Source: Oceanobacillus caeni (GTDB lineage: Bacteria; Bacillota; Bacilli; Bacillales; Amphibacillaceae). From it: a DNA stretch of 64,000 bases. The stretch is taken from the NCBI RefSeq assembly GCF_019037185.1, contig NZ_JAHHXM010000010.1:28517-92516 (forward strand), given 5' to 3'. A model generated the notes under the pieces. It was not told the DNA's origin. It saw only the letters and a list, made by a program, of their open reading frames with translations, and made no database searches. Every line of letters starts with the position of its first letter. Positions within the stretch are counted from its first letter, which is position 1. Below are positions 17,471-26,340 of this stretch, in pieces. Made by a program: the position numbers and the translations under genes.

Positions 17471-18187
17471 TTACGCAGCGGGAGCGATTTTGTATTTTCT
17501 TAATCGTTTTTCCATTCGTTTAAATCCGTATTCTACTAAACTACAAATAATTAGGTATATGATAAAAATATCCATGTAAGCCTCGATATAGTTGTAACTA
17601 GCATTTGCCGCTACTTGGGCTTTTAACGTGATTTCTGGTAGAGACATGGCATATCCTAAAGAAGTTGCCTTAATAAGATTGACGGTAGCATTACATATGT
17701 TAGGTAGTCCGACTACTAATGTTTGCGGAATAATAATTCTAATAAATGCTTGAACAGTCGTTAGTCCAACCGAATAAGCAGCTTCTAGTTGTCCTTTACT
17801 AACGGTATTGATCGCCGAACGAAATACTTCTATTAATGTTGCCGTTGTATTCAATGAAAAAACAATTAATGCATACCAAATAGGGTTGACATCATAAACA
17901 TTCATTTGGATATTATATTTTTCAAATATGGTTGCGAGTAGAAGGGGAACACTATTGTAGATGATAAAGATCTGAACGATGACAGGCGTCCCTCTAACAA
18001 ATGAAACGTAAACCCGAGAAAATTGACTTAAAATCGGCATTTTGTTGATACGTGTTAACGCTAGCAAAAATCCTAGTGGCAAGGCAATGAGTAATGAAAT
18101 AACTGTAATAATCATGGCCACAGGAACCCCAGATAGTGCTATGAAAAAGGTATCTATTAGAAACTCAAAATCCAATCCGTTTGACAC
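17471..18187 (-). CDS. Amino-acid ABC transporter permease (TcyM-like)
   Basis: HisM/GlnP-type permease of 238 aa with about five membrane segments. The family motif SFVRGTPVIVQIF and the EAA loop (EAAYSVGLTTVQAFIRIIIPQ) are clear. Start is GTG with AGGGGGTG upstream. It is paired with the permease gene that starts its transcription unit 13 bases upstream, presumably forming a heterodimer. Confidence 0.85.
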   Translation of the reverse strand: MSNGLDFEFLIDTFFIALSGVPVAMIITVISLLIALPLGFLLALTRINKMPILSQFSRVYVSFVRGTPVIVQIFIIYNSVPLLLATIFEKYNIQMNVYDVNPIWYALIVFSLNTTATLIEVFRSAINTVSKGQLEAAYSVGLTTVQAFIRIIIPQTLVVGLPNICNATVNLIKATSLGYAMSLPEITLKAQVAANASYNYIEAYMDIFIIYLIICSLVEYGFKRMEKRLRKYKIAPAA

Positions 18188-18199
18188 ACTGTCACCCCC

Positions 18200-18907
18200 T
18201 TAAACTGTTTTCAGATTCTTCTTCCCTTTACTAAAAATTTTTTCCAGTTTTAAGAAAAACTGTTCTATTAGAATGGAAAGGATCCAATAAATGATAGAAA
18301 GTCCAATGTAGATTTCTAGTGCATGTGAATTATAGTTCCCTGCTATAATAAGATTTGCCTTACCCATTACATCGATTAATCCGATGGTGTAGGCTAGAGC
18401 CCCTTCTTTCATTAATTCCAATAAGCTATTTCCAAAGTTTGGTAAGGCTACTACAAAAGCCTGGGGGAAAATAATTCGCCAATATGCTTGAGTGTTACTT
18501 AAACCAACAGATACTGCTGCTTCATATTGTCCCTTATCAATAGATTCATAGGCTGATCGAATGACTTCAGACATGAGTGCACCAAATTGAAGGGTGAAAG
18601 TAATTACGACAAAAAAAGCTGCACTCATATCGTTCAGATTGATTCCAAAGTTTATAGCAATTGCTGGAACCCCATAATATATTAAAAATAGTAGAACGAT
18701 GGATGGGGTACATCTTAATACGGTTGTATACCCATGGGCAATATTTTGGGAAATCTTGTTTTTTCCTAGTTTCATCACAGCTAAGATTAATCCTAGCAGG
18801 CTTCCGAATAGGACGGAAAGGCCTGCTACGATAAAGGTTACCTTTAAATAGGGGATGAGCGTAGGGATCGATTCCCATATATATGTGGCATCAAAATATT
18901 TCTCCAT
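18200..18907 (-). CDS. Amino-acid ABC transporter permease (TcyL-like)
   Basis: Second HisM-type permease, 235 aa, about five membrane segments. TTVLRCTPSIVLLFLIYYG stands where most family members have RGTP (here RCTP). The EAA loop reads EAAVSVGLSNTQAYWRIIFPQA. It lies between the binding-protein and second permease genes. Confidence 0.85.
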   Translation of the reverse strand: MEKYFDATYIWESIPTLIPYLKVTFIVAGLSVLFGSLLGLILAVMKLGKNKISQNIAHGYTTVLRCTPSIVLLFLIYYGVPAIAINFGINLNDMSAAFFVVITFTLQFGALMSEVIRSAYESIDKGQYEAAVSVGLSNTQAYWRIIFPQAFVVALPNFGNSLLELMKEGALAYTIGLIDVMGKANLIIAGNYNSHALEIYIGLSIIYWILSILIEQFFLKLEKIFSKGKKNLKTV

Positions 18908-18928
18908 TTTGCACCTCTATTTTCTTGT

Positions 18929-19801
18929 TTATCTGTCCACAGATTCTAATACTTCGAATAAGTCTCTGCCATAAAATTCTTCACTAAGTTCATTCAGTTT
19001 CTTTTCCTCTTTAAGTTGTTTGATTGCTTCATCGTATGCAGCGGCGAACTCTTCTTCATTTAAATTGAATAATGGCCATGTTTTAATCACATCGAATTCA
19101 TTGTAAACAACATTTTCTACTAAATTATGATATGGACCATCTTCAGCGATAACTTGCTTCTTAAAGGGACCTTCAATGATGACTCCTCCATCTACACGTC
19201 CTTCATTCACCCATTGCACCACATCAACAGTGAATTGATCTCCCGCATCTAATTGAACTGGATTGTCAGGGTTTTTTTGATTGTATTCATCAATGACAGT
19301 GTATTGTGCATTATTTGCTGCAATTGGTGCCAAAGTCATGCCATTAGAAGCAAAGTCTGATAAGGATTTGATATGTTCATTTTCTTTCTTCAGCACAAGA
19401 CCGATGCTACTTAAACCAAGAAATTCTTCAGGATAGATAAAGTTTTTTGCCCTTTCTTCTGTCCAGAAAGCATTTTTAACTCCTACGTGATATTTCCCTT
19501 GCTGAACACCGATTAGTAAGTCATCGCTAGTTGTCCCTACATATTCAAATTCATATTCTGGTAATAGCTCATCAACTAATTTTAATACCTCAACATCATA
19601 ACCGGTAGGATTTCCGTTATCATCCAACCAAGAAATAGGTTTAGAGGCTTGGTCGTAAGCTACTTTTACTGTTCTAACATCTGAATCCCCCGAATTGCCT
19701 GAATCCGTATTGGATGCATTATCTGATCCACCACAACCTGCTAACAAGGTGATTAAAGCAATTCCTGTTACTATCCCTTTTAGAAACTTCCCCTTTTTCA
19801 T
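18929..19801 (-). CDS. Amino-acid ABC substrate-binding lipoprotein (TcyJ/K-like)
   Basis: Extracellular solute receptor of the SBP_bac_3 type. Signal peptide with lipobox LLAGC, then a Ser/Asn/Asp linker. The mature domain opens VKVAYDQASKPISWLDDNG and NPTGYDVEVLKLVDE, the usual fold signature. ATG at 19801 is preferred, as GAGGAG lies 9 bases upstream; a GTG at 19822 lacks a site. First gene of the operon. Confidence 0.85.
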   Translation of the reverse strand: MKKGKFLKGIVTGIALITLLAGCGGSDNASNTDSGNSGDSDVRTVKVAYDQASKPISWLDDNGNPTGYDVEVLKLVDELLPEYEFEYVGTTSDDLLIGVQQGKYHVGVKNAFWTEERAKNFIYPEEFLGLSSIGLVLKKENEHIKSLSDFASNGMTLAPIAANNAQYTVIDEYNQKNPDNPVQLDAGDQFTVDVVQWVNEGRVDGGVIIEGPFKKQVIAEDGPYHNLVENVVYNEFDVIKTWPLFNLNEEEFAAAYDEAIKQLKEEKKLNELSEEFYGRDLFEVLESVDR

Positions 19802-19844
19802 CTTTACATTCTCCTCATCCACTTTTTATTTTCATATTTATAGA

Positions 19845-19925
19845 GGTTGTTCAAAAAGTTCGGTGAAAAACACTTCGACGTTTCTCGTTGGCAATTTAGC
19901 CGACCTCGGTTCTTTTGAACAAACT
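19845..19925 (+). repeat. Family B inverted-terminal repeat element, copy B1
   Basis: About 80 bases bounded by GTTGTTCAAAAAG and TTTTGAACAAAC. It shares the internal ATTTAGCCGAC block with copy B2. It lies upstream of the ABC operon; the rest of the interval to 20015 holds a GAGAC-bounded hairpin, possibly the terminator of the next gene. Confidence 0.7.
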
Positions 19926-20015
19926 TATATAATTAAAAATGAAATTATTATTATAATTTACCCCTGTTTAGTCGGATTAGTGACGAAGTGAGACAAGGGA
20001 TCTGTCCCTCCGTCT

Positions 20016-21167
20016 CTAAAATTCAGCAATAGATTTTCCTGCTAATTGCATGATGGTCATATCATCCATAGGCGGGTTATGAAGTCCTGCTCGAACATCA
20101 CGGTAGTAGAGTTGAAGATTACTTTTCTCTGAAAGACTTCTTGCACCAACAACTCTCATAGCCAAATCAACAACGTTTACAGCCTTGTTTACTACGGATA
20201 ACTTAACAGCACCAAGTTCTGGTCCCATTGTTGCTTTTGTTTCTTCATTACTTTCATCCCATTTCTTCGCAACGGAGTACAGAAAATGTTTCGATTCTAA
20301 TATACCAAGTTCCATTTCTCCTAATTTTTGTTTTACATTTGGTAATTCCGAAATAGTTCCTTTAATACTGTTTGGTGAGTAAGTAGTTGCGAACTCTAAT
20401 GCAGCCTTTTGTGCAGCTTGTGCAATTCCTAAATAGCATGCAGGAATGTGTAAAAGCCAACCAGCAGGTGTCTTATTACCCGGTGTCATGATTTCAACAA
20501 GATCGTCTTTTTCCACATGAACATCTTCTAATACAAGGTCGTGACTTCCAGTTCCACGCATGGCAATAGAATCCCATGTTTCATCCACACTTACTCCTTT
20601 TCTATCACGCTTGATTAGGAAATTCCCCACATCATCCGTGCCATCAATGGACGCACTCACAATAAAATAACTAAGAATGGGGGATAGTGTTGTAAAAGTT
20701 TTTCTTCCGTTGATCACCCATCCGGTATCTACTTCTTTTGCAAAAGTTTCTGGTTTTCCCCCACGGGTAGGACTGCCTGTTGCTGGTTCAGATGCGGCAC
20801 TATTTAGTAATGCACCCGTTTTTACAACATCACGAATAACAGACTCGTACTTTTCTTTCTTCCAGTTTCTTTTTTCACCCAGTTGTTTCATAAGTCCCAT
20901 ATGCCATCCTATGGAAAGGGCAGTTGATCCATCCGCTTTCCCAATTACTTCTTGGTAGCATAACATTTCATAAAGAGATATTCCTAGCCCACCGTATTCC
21001 TTTGGTACTGCTAATGCAGGGTATCCAATTGCTTTTAATTCCTTAAAGTTTTCATAAGGGAATGTTCCATTTTTATCATGGCCTAAAGCGCGTGCGGTAA
21101 AAGGTTCTACTGTTTTTGTTAATAATTCAATCCGTTCTTCCATTGTATTTAGTTCTAGTAAATTCAT
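20016..21167 (-). CDS. Acyl-CoA-dehydrogenase-fold flavoprotein, YdbM-like
   Basis: Flavin enzyme of 383 aa with acyl-CoA dehydrogenase domain order: helical N-terminus, central beta domain (ASEPATGSPTRGGKPETFA, then GWVINGRKTFTT) and C-terminal helical bundle. The group includes B. subtilis YdbM and the DszC/SfnB monooxygenases, which use reduced flavin from a partner reductase to oxidise sulfur compounds. Divergent flavin reductase genes at 21.4-22.6 kb and the cystine-type importer support such a role; the reaction is inference. Ribosome site GGAGGG before the ATG. Confidence 0.75.
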   Translation of the reverse strand: MNLLELNTMEERIELLTKTVEPFTARALGHDKNGTFPYENFKELKAIGYPALAVPKEYGGLGISLYEMLCYQEVIGKADGSTALSIGWHMGLMKQLGEKRNWKKEKYESVIRDVVKTGALLNSAASEPATGSPTRGGKPETFAKEVDTGWVINGRKTFTTLSPILSYFIVSASIDGTDDVGNFLIKRDRKGVSVDETWDSIAMRGTGSHDLVLEDVHVEKDDLVEIMTPGNKTPAGWLLHIPACYLGIAQAAQKAALEFATTYSPNSIKGTISELPNVKQKLGEMELGILESKHFLYSVAKKWDESNEETKATMGPELGAVKLSVVNKAVNVVDLAMRVVGARSLSEKSNLQLYYRDVRAGLHNPPMDDMTIMQLAGKSIAEF

Positions 21168-21393
21168 TGTTTTCCCTCCAGTGATGATTTAGTAAATTCA
21201 ATCTGAATAATTAGAACTATTATTCCATTACTTATTAAACGATTTCATAGTATTTGAAAGAATTAACCATAGTTTGTAACTAGGAATAGTATATTATATG
21301 ATATAATACTATATATGCAATGGTTTTGTATAGTGGGAATATTTTAAAATAAAGGGGATTATTATTTTTAAAGAAAGTGAAGGGGGATTTTTA
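21168..21393. promoter_or_regulatory. Divergent promoter region, sulfur genes
   Basis: Contains the near-palindrome ATAGTATATTATATGATATA (from 21287, continuing ATACTAT) with a TATAAT at 21302-21307 for the plus-strand gene. AATGGAAT (minus strand, 21222-21229) and TAGGAATA (plus, 21281) each resemble the GGAAT core of Bacillus CymR sites. Cysteine-dependent CymR control is plausible but unproven. Confidence 0.35.
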
Positions 21394-21858
21394 ATGGATG
21401 ACAACCAATTTCGAAATGCAATGGGAAAGTTTGCGACAGGGGTTACAGTGGTTTTAACTGAGGTGAACGGGGCAGTTCATGGAATGACAGCAAACGCTTT
21501 CATGTCCGTGTCTTTACATCCAAAATTAGTGACTGTTTCGATAAGTGAAAATGCCCGTCTTCTAAATAAAATTAAAAGTAGTAAAGTATTCTCGGTTAAT
21601 ATATTAGCTTCCAATCAAGAAGAATATTCAAGAGTGTTTTCGGGAAAATTGAAAGATGATTTTCGCATAGAATTTGACTATCTAGACGGAAAACCAGTTT
21701 TACCAGGATCTTTAGCACAAATAACGTGTGAGGTCACTCAAGAACATACAGAAGGGGATCACATCCTCTTTATTGGAAAAGTGACTGATACTCATGTAGA
21801 AGAAAAGAAACCACTTATATTTTACGGTGGGAAATACCATTCATTGGACGATAAGTAA
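21394..21858 (+). CDS. Flavin reductase, HpaC/HsaB family
   Basis: NAD(P)H:flavin oxidoreductase of 154 aa that supplies reduced FMN/FAD to a two-component monooxygenase. The family opening FRNAMGKFATGVTVVLTE, the segment HGMTANAFMSVSLHPKLV and the C-terminal FYGGKYHSL are all present. It is divergent from the YdbM-like oxygenase, its likely partner. Ribosome site AAGGGGG. Confidence 0.85.
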   Translation: MDDNQFRNAMGKFATGVTVVLTEVNGAVHGMTANAFMSVSLHPKLVTVSISENARLLNKIKSSKVFSVNILASNQEEYSRVFSGKLKDDFRIEFDYLDGKPVLPGSLAQITCEVTQEHTEGDHILFIGKVTDTHVEEKKPLIFYGGKYHSLDDK

Positions 21859-22021
21859 TAAGAGGCTAACTATCATGAAGTCGCTCCCACCACTCTAAAC
21901 AACATAGTTGAAAGAAAAAGCAATTAGGAGTTCCGCAACTCAAAAGTCCGGTGAGTGCCGGAATGCAAAGTTATGCATGAATTTATTAAACATAACAATC
22001 ATTGGAAAAGGGGATGTAATA

Positions 22022-22564
22022 GTGAACATTGTTGCACTTGTTGGGAGTATTAGAAAAGAGTCGTACAATATGCAAATCGCAAAAATAATGCAAGAACGTT
22101 ATAAGGATAAAATGAACATAAAGATAGCAGATATTCGTTCTTTGCCCCATTTTGATCAAGACGAGGAATTAGATCCACCGTCCGTCGTGAAAGACTTCAA
22201 ACAAGAAATTCTTTCTGCCGATGGGATTATCATTGTAACACCAGAATATAATTGGTCTATATCAGGAGTATTAAAGAATGCATTAGATTGGGCTTCTCGT
22301 GGGAAAAGGGTGTTTATGAAGAAACCCGTGATGCCATTAGGAGCTAGTTCAGGAATGGTTGGAACGCTTCGTGCCCAAACACATTTACGACAAATTTTAT
22401 CTGCACCTGGGATTCAGGCAAATGTTCTTTCCCCAGGTGGCAATGAAGTTCTTATTAATTTTGTTCAACAGAAAATCGAGGAAAATGGCCAGTTAGATGA
22501 GGATACATTAACATTTTTAGATAGTGTTATTGAAAAGTTTGTTGATTTAGTCAAATCCAATTAA
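22022..22564 (+). CDS. NAD(P)H-dependent FMN reductase (SsuE/azoreductase-like)
   Basis: Flavodoxin-fold reductase of 180 aa. The phosphate loop GSIRKESYNM and the TPEYNWSISGVLKNALDWASR segment define the FMN_red family. Start is the GTG at 22022, preceded by AAGGGGATG; upstream in-frame sequence back to 21908 looks non-coding. Its close paralogue is at 58.2 kb. It probably feeds reduced flavin to the sulfur oxygenase. Confidence 0.85.
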   Translation: MNIVALVGSIRKESYNMQIAKIMQERYKDKMNIKIADIRSLPHFDQDEELDPPSVVKDFKQEILSADGIIIVTPEYNWSISGVLKNALDWASRGKRVFMKKPVMPLGASSGMVGTLRAQTHLRQILSAPGIQANVLSPGGNEVLINFVQQKIEENGQLDEDTLTFLDSVIEKFVDLVKSN

Positions 22565-22602
22565 TCTAGTTTACCGTTCAAATCGGACTTCCTACACAAG
22601 TA

Positions 22603-22646
22603 CAAACCTGTCATTCGCACATCCTGGATGGTGAATGACAGGTTTT
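22603..22646 (+). terminator. Terminator after the FMN reductase gene
   Basis: Perfect arms AAACCTGTCATTC and GAATGACAGGTTT, then TTCTAATTG. Confidence 0.8.
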
Positions 22647-22666
22647 CTAATTGTTCCCGAGGATGT

Positions 22667-22996
22667 TTAATCCGAATGTTCCATTAAAAATTTTTTATCA
22701 TCTTTAGATAGAGATTGTCCGTTAATTTGTATATCTTCCTTAAGGAGTGCTTTCCCATCCATCAACATATTTTCCGATAATACACATGGAATTACCCATT
22801 TTATTGGTTTTCCTTCTAAATCATAAAATAAATAACCCTCTTTTTCATCATATATAAATGAATTGATTTTCATGTTTGGCGTAATGAATAGTGTTAACTT
22901 TTCATTGTCATTCCACATTATTTTAACCAATATTTTTTTCTTTGTTTTCTTTTCAACTAATGCTTTTAAAGTACTTATTGATGCCGATTCTACCAT
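22667..22996 (-). CDS. Hypothetical protein, 109 aa
   Basis: Not recognised. ATG at 22996 has a good site (GGAGG, 7 bases). The protein opens MVESASISTLKALVEKKTKKK, then reads as beta-strands (KINSFIYDEKEGYLFYDLEG, then KPIKWVIPCVL) and ends with a Lys/Asp-rich tail (SLSKDDKKFLMEHSD). No signal peptide or membrane segment. It lies alone between the FMN reductase and the sulfurylase homologue. Confidence 0.6.
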   Translation of the reverse strand: MVESASISTLKALVEKKTKKKILVKIMWNDNEKLTLFITPNMKINSFIYDEKEGYLFYDLEGKPIKWVIPCVLSENMLMDGKALLKEDIQINGQSLSKDDKKFLMEHSD

Positions 22997-23122
22997 TATA
23001 AAACCTCCATAATAGGGTGAAATAATCTCGTTTAACAAGAACAGAGAACTTGTCCACTAGCTCTTATTTTTAGAATATAACAGTTTTTGTTTGAATATAC
23101 AAAATAGTAGGGAGGGGATATA

Positions 23123-24826
23123 ATGTCTGAAATAAATTTTGCGAGTTTTCCCCAGAAGCCTCATGGTGGAAAATTGGTAAATGGTGTTTTAACGGGAATA
23201 GAACTAGAAAAGGCTATGGAGAAAGCGAAGGAACTACCGATGATTATGGTAGACTTGGAGGCAGTTATTACATTGGAAATGATTGCAACTGGTGTTTTAT
23301 CTCCAAATGAAGGTTTTATGGTTGAGGAAGATTACATTTCCGTTTTAACAGAAGGTCGTCTGAAAAATGGGGTTGTTTGGCCAGTTCCTTTAAGTTTTGC
23401 TCCAATTGGAGATCGAAATAAAGAAGTGATAAAAACGTTGTCCGTTGGAGATGAAGTAGTGTTAGCGGATGAAACGAAGGAACCGGTCGCCATTCTTAAA
23501 TTAGATGATATTTTTCATTATGAAAGAGATTTTCGGGCTACACATCTATTTGGTACGAAGGATCGGAACCATCCAGGTGTAGATTCTATTTATAGAAGGA
23601 TGGGGGATACGGCTTTAGGTGGGCCAATTCAATTACTTAGAAGGGTGCATTGGGGACCATTTGAAAACCTTAGAATGGAACCAAAGGATACGTGGAAATT
23701 GTTTTATGAACAAAAGAAATTTCACTCTGTCGGCGGATTTATTACTGGAGCAAATCCACTGCACCGTGGTCATGAGTATATTCATAGAAATGCACTTGAA
23801 GAATTGGATGGTTTATTTGTACAGCCCTTAGTAGAAATGGCGAAACGTGAGTACACAAGGCATGAGTTTCGCATGTTATCTTATCGTAGTGTGCTAGATA
23901 CGTACTATCCGAAAGACAGAACCGTGCTTGCGCCATTGCGTGTTACGTATATTTTTGCTGGTCCTCGTGAAGCGGTTCTTCATGCGTTAATCATGAAAAA
24001 TTATGGATGCACACATGCGCTAATTGGCCGCGACCATGCAGGTATTGGAGATTATTATGATAAATATGCAAGTCATTCCATTTTCGATGAATTCACAGCC
24101 GATGAGTTAGGTATTGATATTCGATTGTTCCATGAAGTGTTTTATTGTACGCGATGCGATAACCCTGCAACGGAGCAAACATGTCCGCATGGTAAACAAT
24201 ATCGCATAAATATTTCTGGAACTGGAATCAGGGAGCTTCTGCGTTATGGGGTTCTTCCACCGAAAGAAATCGTTCGTCCGGAATCAGCTCGGATTGCGAT
24301 GCAAGGGGTGCAACCTAAAGGGGTGGATGAGAACAATCAGGCAATTAATCCAGTTGGAAAAACAATTAAAAGTATTTTCCCTTATTACTTAGAATCTTCA
24401 CGGATTGGAGGGCCGAAGAGAAAAAGTCCTCTAAAAGTTGAAGAATTAACGATTGAAGACTTGGAAAATGTAATTCGTGATGTTCGTACCAATGCAGACC
24501 GAGTTTACAAAGGAATATTTGATGAATTTAGTTATGTAACCGATACATTGCGTTCCACTCAAGATGATTGGGTTTCAGAAGCGCGTGAGTCTATTTATAA
24601 ACAACAGGAAATGGTTGTAGAATATTTGGAAGAAAAAGTGAATAAAGCACCAGAGAAGGCTTCAGATGAATTTATGTATCAAGATCGGGGAGAAGCCCAG
24701 CACGAACTTGAAGTAGCACGGAAAATTTTTGATGATATCCCAGCAGCATTACGTGAGAAAGACTTAGAATACCGCATTTGGAATCCATTACCGTACAAGC
24801 GTTATCGTGGTAGTGATGAAGAGTAG
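23123..24826 (+). CDS. ATP-sulfurylase-family protein with C-terminal extension
   Basis: Homologue of sulfate adenylyltransferase (ATP + sulfate to APS), 567 aa against about 380-400 for the usual single-domain enzyme. PUA-like N-domain about 1-170, catalytic domain about 180-400 with HRGHE and GRDHAGIGDYY, and a zinc-type CTRC...CPH cluster near 348-360. The sulfate-binding QTRNPxH motif is replaced by ITGANPLH, so its Arg and Gln are missing. The last 140 residues are helical and charged and carry no P-loop, so this is not the Sat/APS-kinase fusion. No cysH, cysC or permease adjoins it. True sulfurylase activity is uncertain. Confidence 0.8.
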   Translation: MSEINFASFPQKPHGGKLVNGVLTGIELEKAMEKAKELPMIMVDLEAVITLEMIATGVLSPNEGFMVEEDYISVLTEGRLKNGVVWPVPLSFAPIGDRNKEVIKTLSVGDEVVLADETKEPVAILKLDDIFHYERDFRATHLFGTKDRNHPGVDSIYRRMGDTALGGPIQLLRRVHWGPFENLRMEPKDTWKLFYEQKKFHSVGGFITGANPLHRGHEYIHRNALEELDGLFVQPLVEMAKREYTRHEFRMLSYRSVLDTYYPKDRTVLAPLRVTYIFAGPREAVLHALIMKNYGCTHALIGRDHAGIGDYYDKYASHSIFDEFTADELGIDIRLFHEVFYCTRCDNPATEQTCPHGKQYRINISGTGIRELLRYGVLPPKEIVRPESARIAMQGVQPKGVDENNQAINPVGKTIKSIFPYYLESSRIGGPKRKSPLKVEELTIEDLENVIRDVRTNADRVYKGIFDEFSYVTDTLRSTQDDWVSEARESIYKQQEMVVEYLEEKVNKAPEKASDEFMYQDRGEAQHELEVARKIFDDIPAALREKDLEYRIWNPLPYKRYRGSDEE

Positions 24827-24846
24827 GGAAAATAGTAAATAATAAT

Positions 24847-24879
24847 GAAAGTGCATGGCAGTATCTACCATGCACTTTC
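24847..24879 (+). terminator. Terminator of the ATP-sulfurylase-like gene
   Basis: Perfect 12-bp arms GAAAGTGCATGG and CCATGCACTTTC around 9 bases. No long T run follows (GAAAATG). Confidence 0.7.
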
Positions 24880-24930
24880 GAAAATGTTAACGCATTCAAT
24901 TACTTTTACCTCATATTTTCTTGAATGTTT

Positions 24931-25052
24931 ATCTCGCCTCAAACTTCTGGGGAAACAAAGAAGGTAGGTGGGAGGTCAACTGCCCATAATGGCCCAATAA
25001 TAACTATCAGTATGGGATGAAGGGAAACTCCCACTGATGGAAGTCCCTTTAT
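24931..25052 (+). repeat. Family A two-hairpin repeat, copy A2
   Basis: Hairpin 1 region with CTTCTGGGGAAACAAAGAAGG, then AACTGCCCATAATGGCC, then hairpin 2 (CTATCAGTATGGGA to CCCACTGATGG) and tail GAAGTCCCTTTATAA. It fills most of the 24827-25192 gap. Confidence 0.8.
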
Positions 25053-25192
25053 AATATCTGCCTTTACTTCATGCATTCTTCTAAAATTTATTTGCTTCAT
25101 CATCTTTTCTAATCGGTCATTTTCGAAGTTTATATTTAACCCAGATGGATAAAATGATTAAAAAATCCTGTGTATTTAAGGAGGCGCTATCC

Positions 25193-25468
25193 ATGGAAGA
25201 AACCATCGTAAAGCTACTTGGTTTAGAGGATGATTATAAGCAGATAGATGATGAGACAGAAGAAGTATTTGCTGCCTATTTAGGCGAAAACAATAAGAAT
25301 CACTTAATTTTTTTGCGAAACGAGCGGACAGATGATCCTATTAAGATGCTAGCTCTAATACCCAAGATTAAACGGAAGTATTTGTATCATAGATTAAACA
25401 ATGAAATGGGACTAAGCGTTGAGATTAGTCAACGACCTGATAAAAGTATGGATTATAGGTTTCTATAA
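25193..25468 (+). CDS. Hypothetical protein, paralogue of the gene at 25.7 kb
   Basis: Unrecognised 91-aa soluble protein starting MEETIVKLLGLEDD; the ATG at 25193 has AAGGAGG upstream. Its C-terminal half (RKYLYHRLNNEMGLSVEIS) resembles RNYLFDKLNNEHELVVYIR in the gene at 25734, so the two are tandem duplicates or a split family. No signal peptide or membrane helix. Function unknown. Confidence 0.6.
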   Translation: MEETIVKLLGLEDDYKQIDDETEEVFAAYLGENNKNHLIFLRNERTDDPIKMLALIPKIKRKYLYHRLNNEMGLSVEISQRPDKSMDYRFL

Positions 25469-25469
25469 A

Positions 25470-25701
25470 AGGATGTACAAAAACTCCGGTGAAAATGACA
25501 CATCGACGTTGGCTTGCTTTTCCTAGTAAGTCGTGGAATCAAAGAGGCTTTTTCTAGTGCTCAAAGCTACGCCGTCTCGAACTGCGACGCACAGGAAAAG
25601 AATGAAGGAAGTCCGACTAAAAACAGCCTTTGTGGCTAACGCCGGCAATATCCGCAATGGACATTGTGCATTTAGCCGACAACAATCCTTTTTGAACACG
25701 C
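25470..25701 (+). repeat. Family B inverted-terminal repeat element, copy B2
   Basis: About 230 bases, from GGATGTACAAAAACTCCGGT to TTTTTGAACAC, the longest copy. It shares CCGGTGAAAATGACA with copy B3 and ATTTAGCCGAC with B1, and sits exactly between the two paralogous hypothetical genes. Confidence 0.75.
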
Positions 25702-25733
25702 ATTATTACAACGATGACAAGGACGAATAATCA

Positions 25734-26135
25734 ATGAGACTAACAGGACTTAAAGATGATTTCCTTTTACTATCGAAACAGTCAAACGGACTATCGATAT
25801 ATTCTGGAAAAAAAAACAGTAATATTCTTATTTTTCATCCGATAGAGGAACTAATGAAACCAACTGAAATATTAGATAATATTAATGACGAAGAAAGAAA
25901 TTATTTGTTTGATAAATTAAATAATGAACATGAATTAGTTGTCTATATTCGGAAATTACCAATTATAAAAAGTTGCTATACCCTGTTTTATCATGTTTTT
26001 GATGATGTACTTCGTTTTGTGTTTCATTCCATGCATTATGAGTTGTTGGAATATATAAAAGAAAAAGCAAAACTCCCCAATTTCAAATATACTGTAGTGA
26101 AAGACGGTGTTATGAAAGAAGTTCCATATTTTTAA
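25734..26135 (+). CDS. Hypothetical protein, paralogue of the gene at 25.2 kb
   Basis: Unrecognised 133-aa protein starting MRLTGLKDDFLLLSKQ with AAGGACGA as a fair ribosome site. The central NYLFDKLNNEHELVVYIRKL matches its neighbour. The extra C-terminal half (FRFVFHSMHYELLEYIKEKA) is absent from the first copy. Family B element B2 lies between them. Soluble by appearance; function unknown. Confidence 0.6.
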   Translation: MRLTGLKDDFLLLSKQSNGLSIYSGKKNSNILIFHPIEELMKPTEILDNINDEERNYLFDKLNNEHELVVYIRKLPIIKSCYTLFYHVFDDVLRFVFHSMHYELLEYIKEKAKLPNFKYTVVKDGVMKEVPYF

Positions 26136-26152
26136 TTGGTGAGAAAGTAAAA

Positions 26153-26191
26153 GACGCTTGGGACGTTTTAAATGCCCAAGCGTCATTCTTT
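26153..26191 (+). terminator. Terminator after the second hypothetical gene
   Basis: Perfect arms GACGCTTGGG and CCCAAGCGTC, then ATTCTTTTTG. Confidence 0.8.
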
Positions 26192-26269
26192 TTGTAAGAA
26201 TTATAATAAAAAATTATTTTATAAATCATATCATAAGGAAGGCCATTCGGTAGTGAATAAAATTTACTT

Positions 26270-26340
26270 TATCCCACCTTGAGCTTCTGGGGTAACAAAG
26301 AAAGCGGGTGGGAGATCAACTGCCCGTAAAGGCCTAATAA
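26270..26340 (+). repeat. Family A repeat, copy A3 (hairpin 1 half only)
   Basis: CCCACCTTGAGCTTCTGGGG to GCGGGTGGGAGATCAACTGC, then CCGTAAAGGCCTAATAA, where the element stops before hairpin 2. The remainder to 26614 holds a TATAAT at 26388 and an unexplained leader of about 200 bases before the symporter. Confidence 0.75.

Noticed and set aside
24380..24826. APS-kinase domain fused to the sulfurylase homologue
   Set aside because: The C-terminal region has no GxxxxGKS/T P-loop or other kinase motif.
25533..25730. 65-aa ORF between the two hypothetical paralogues
   Set aside because: Lies within family B element B2; no ribosome site.
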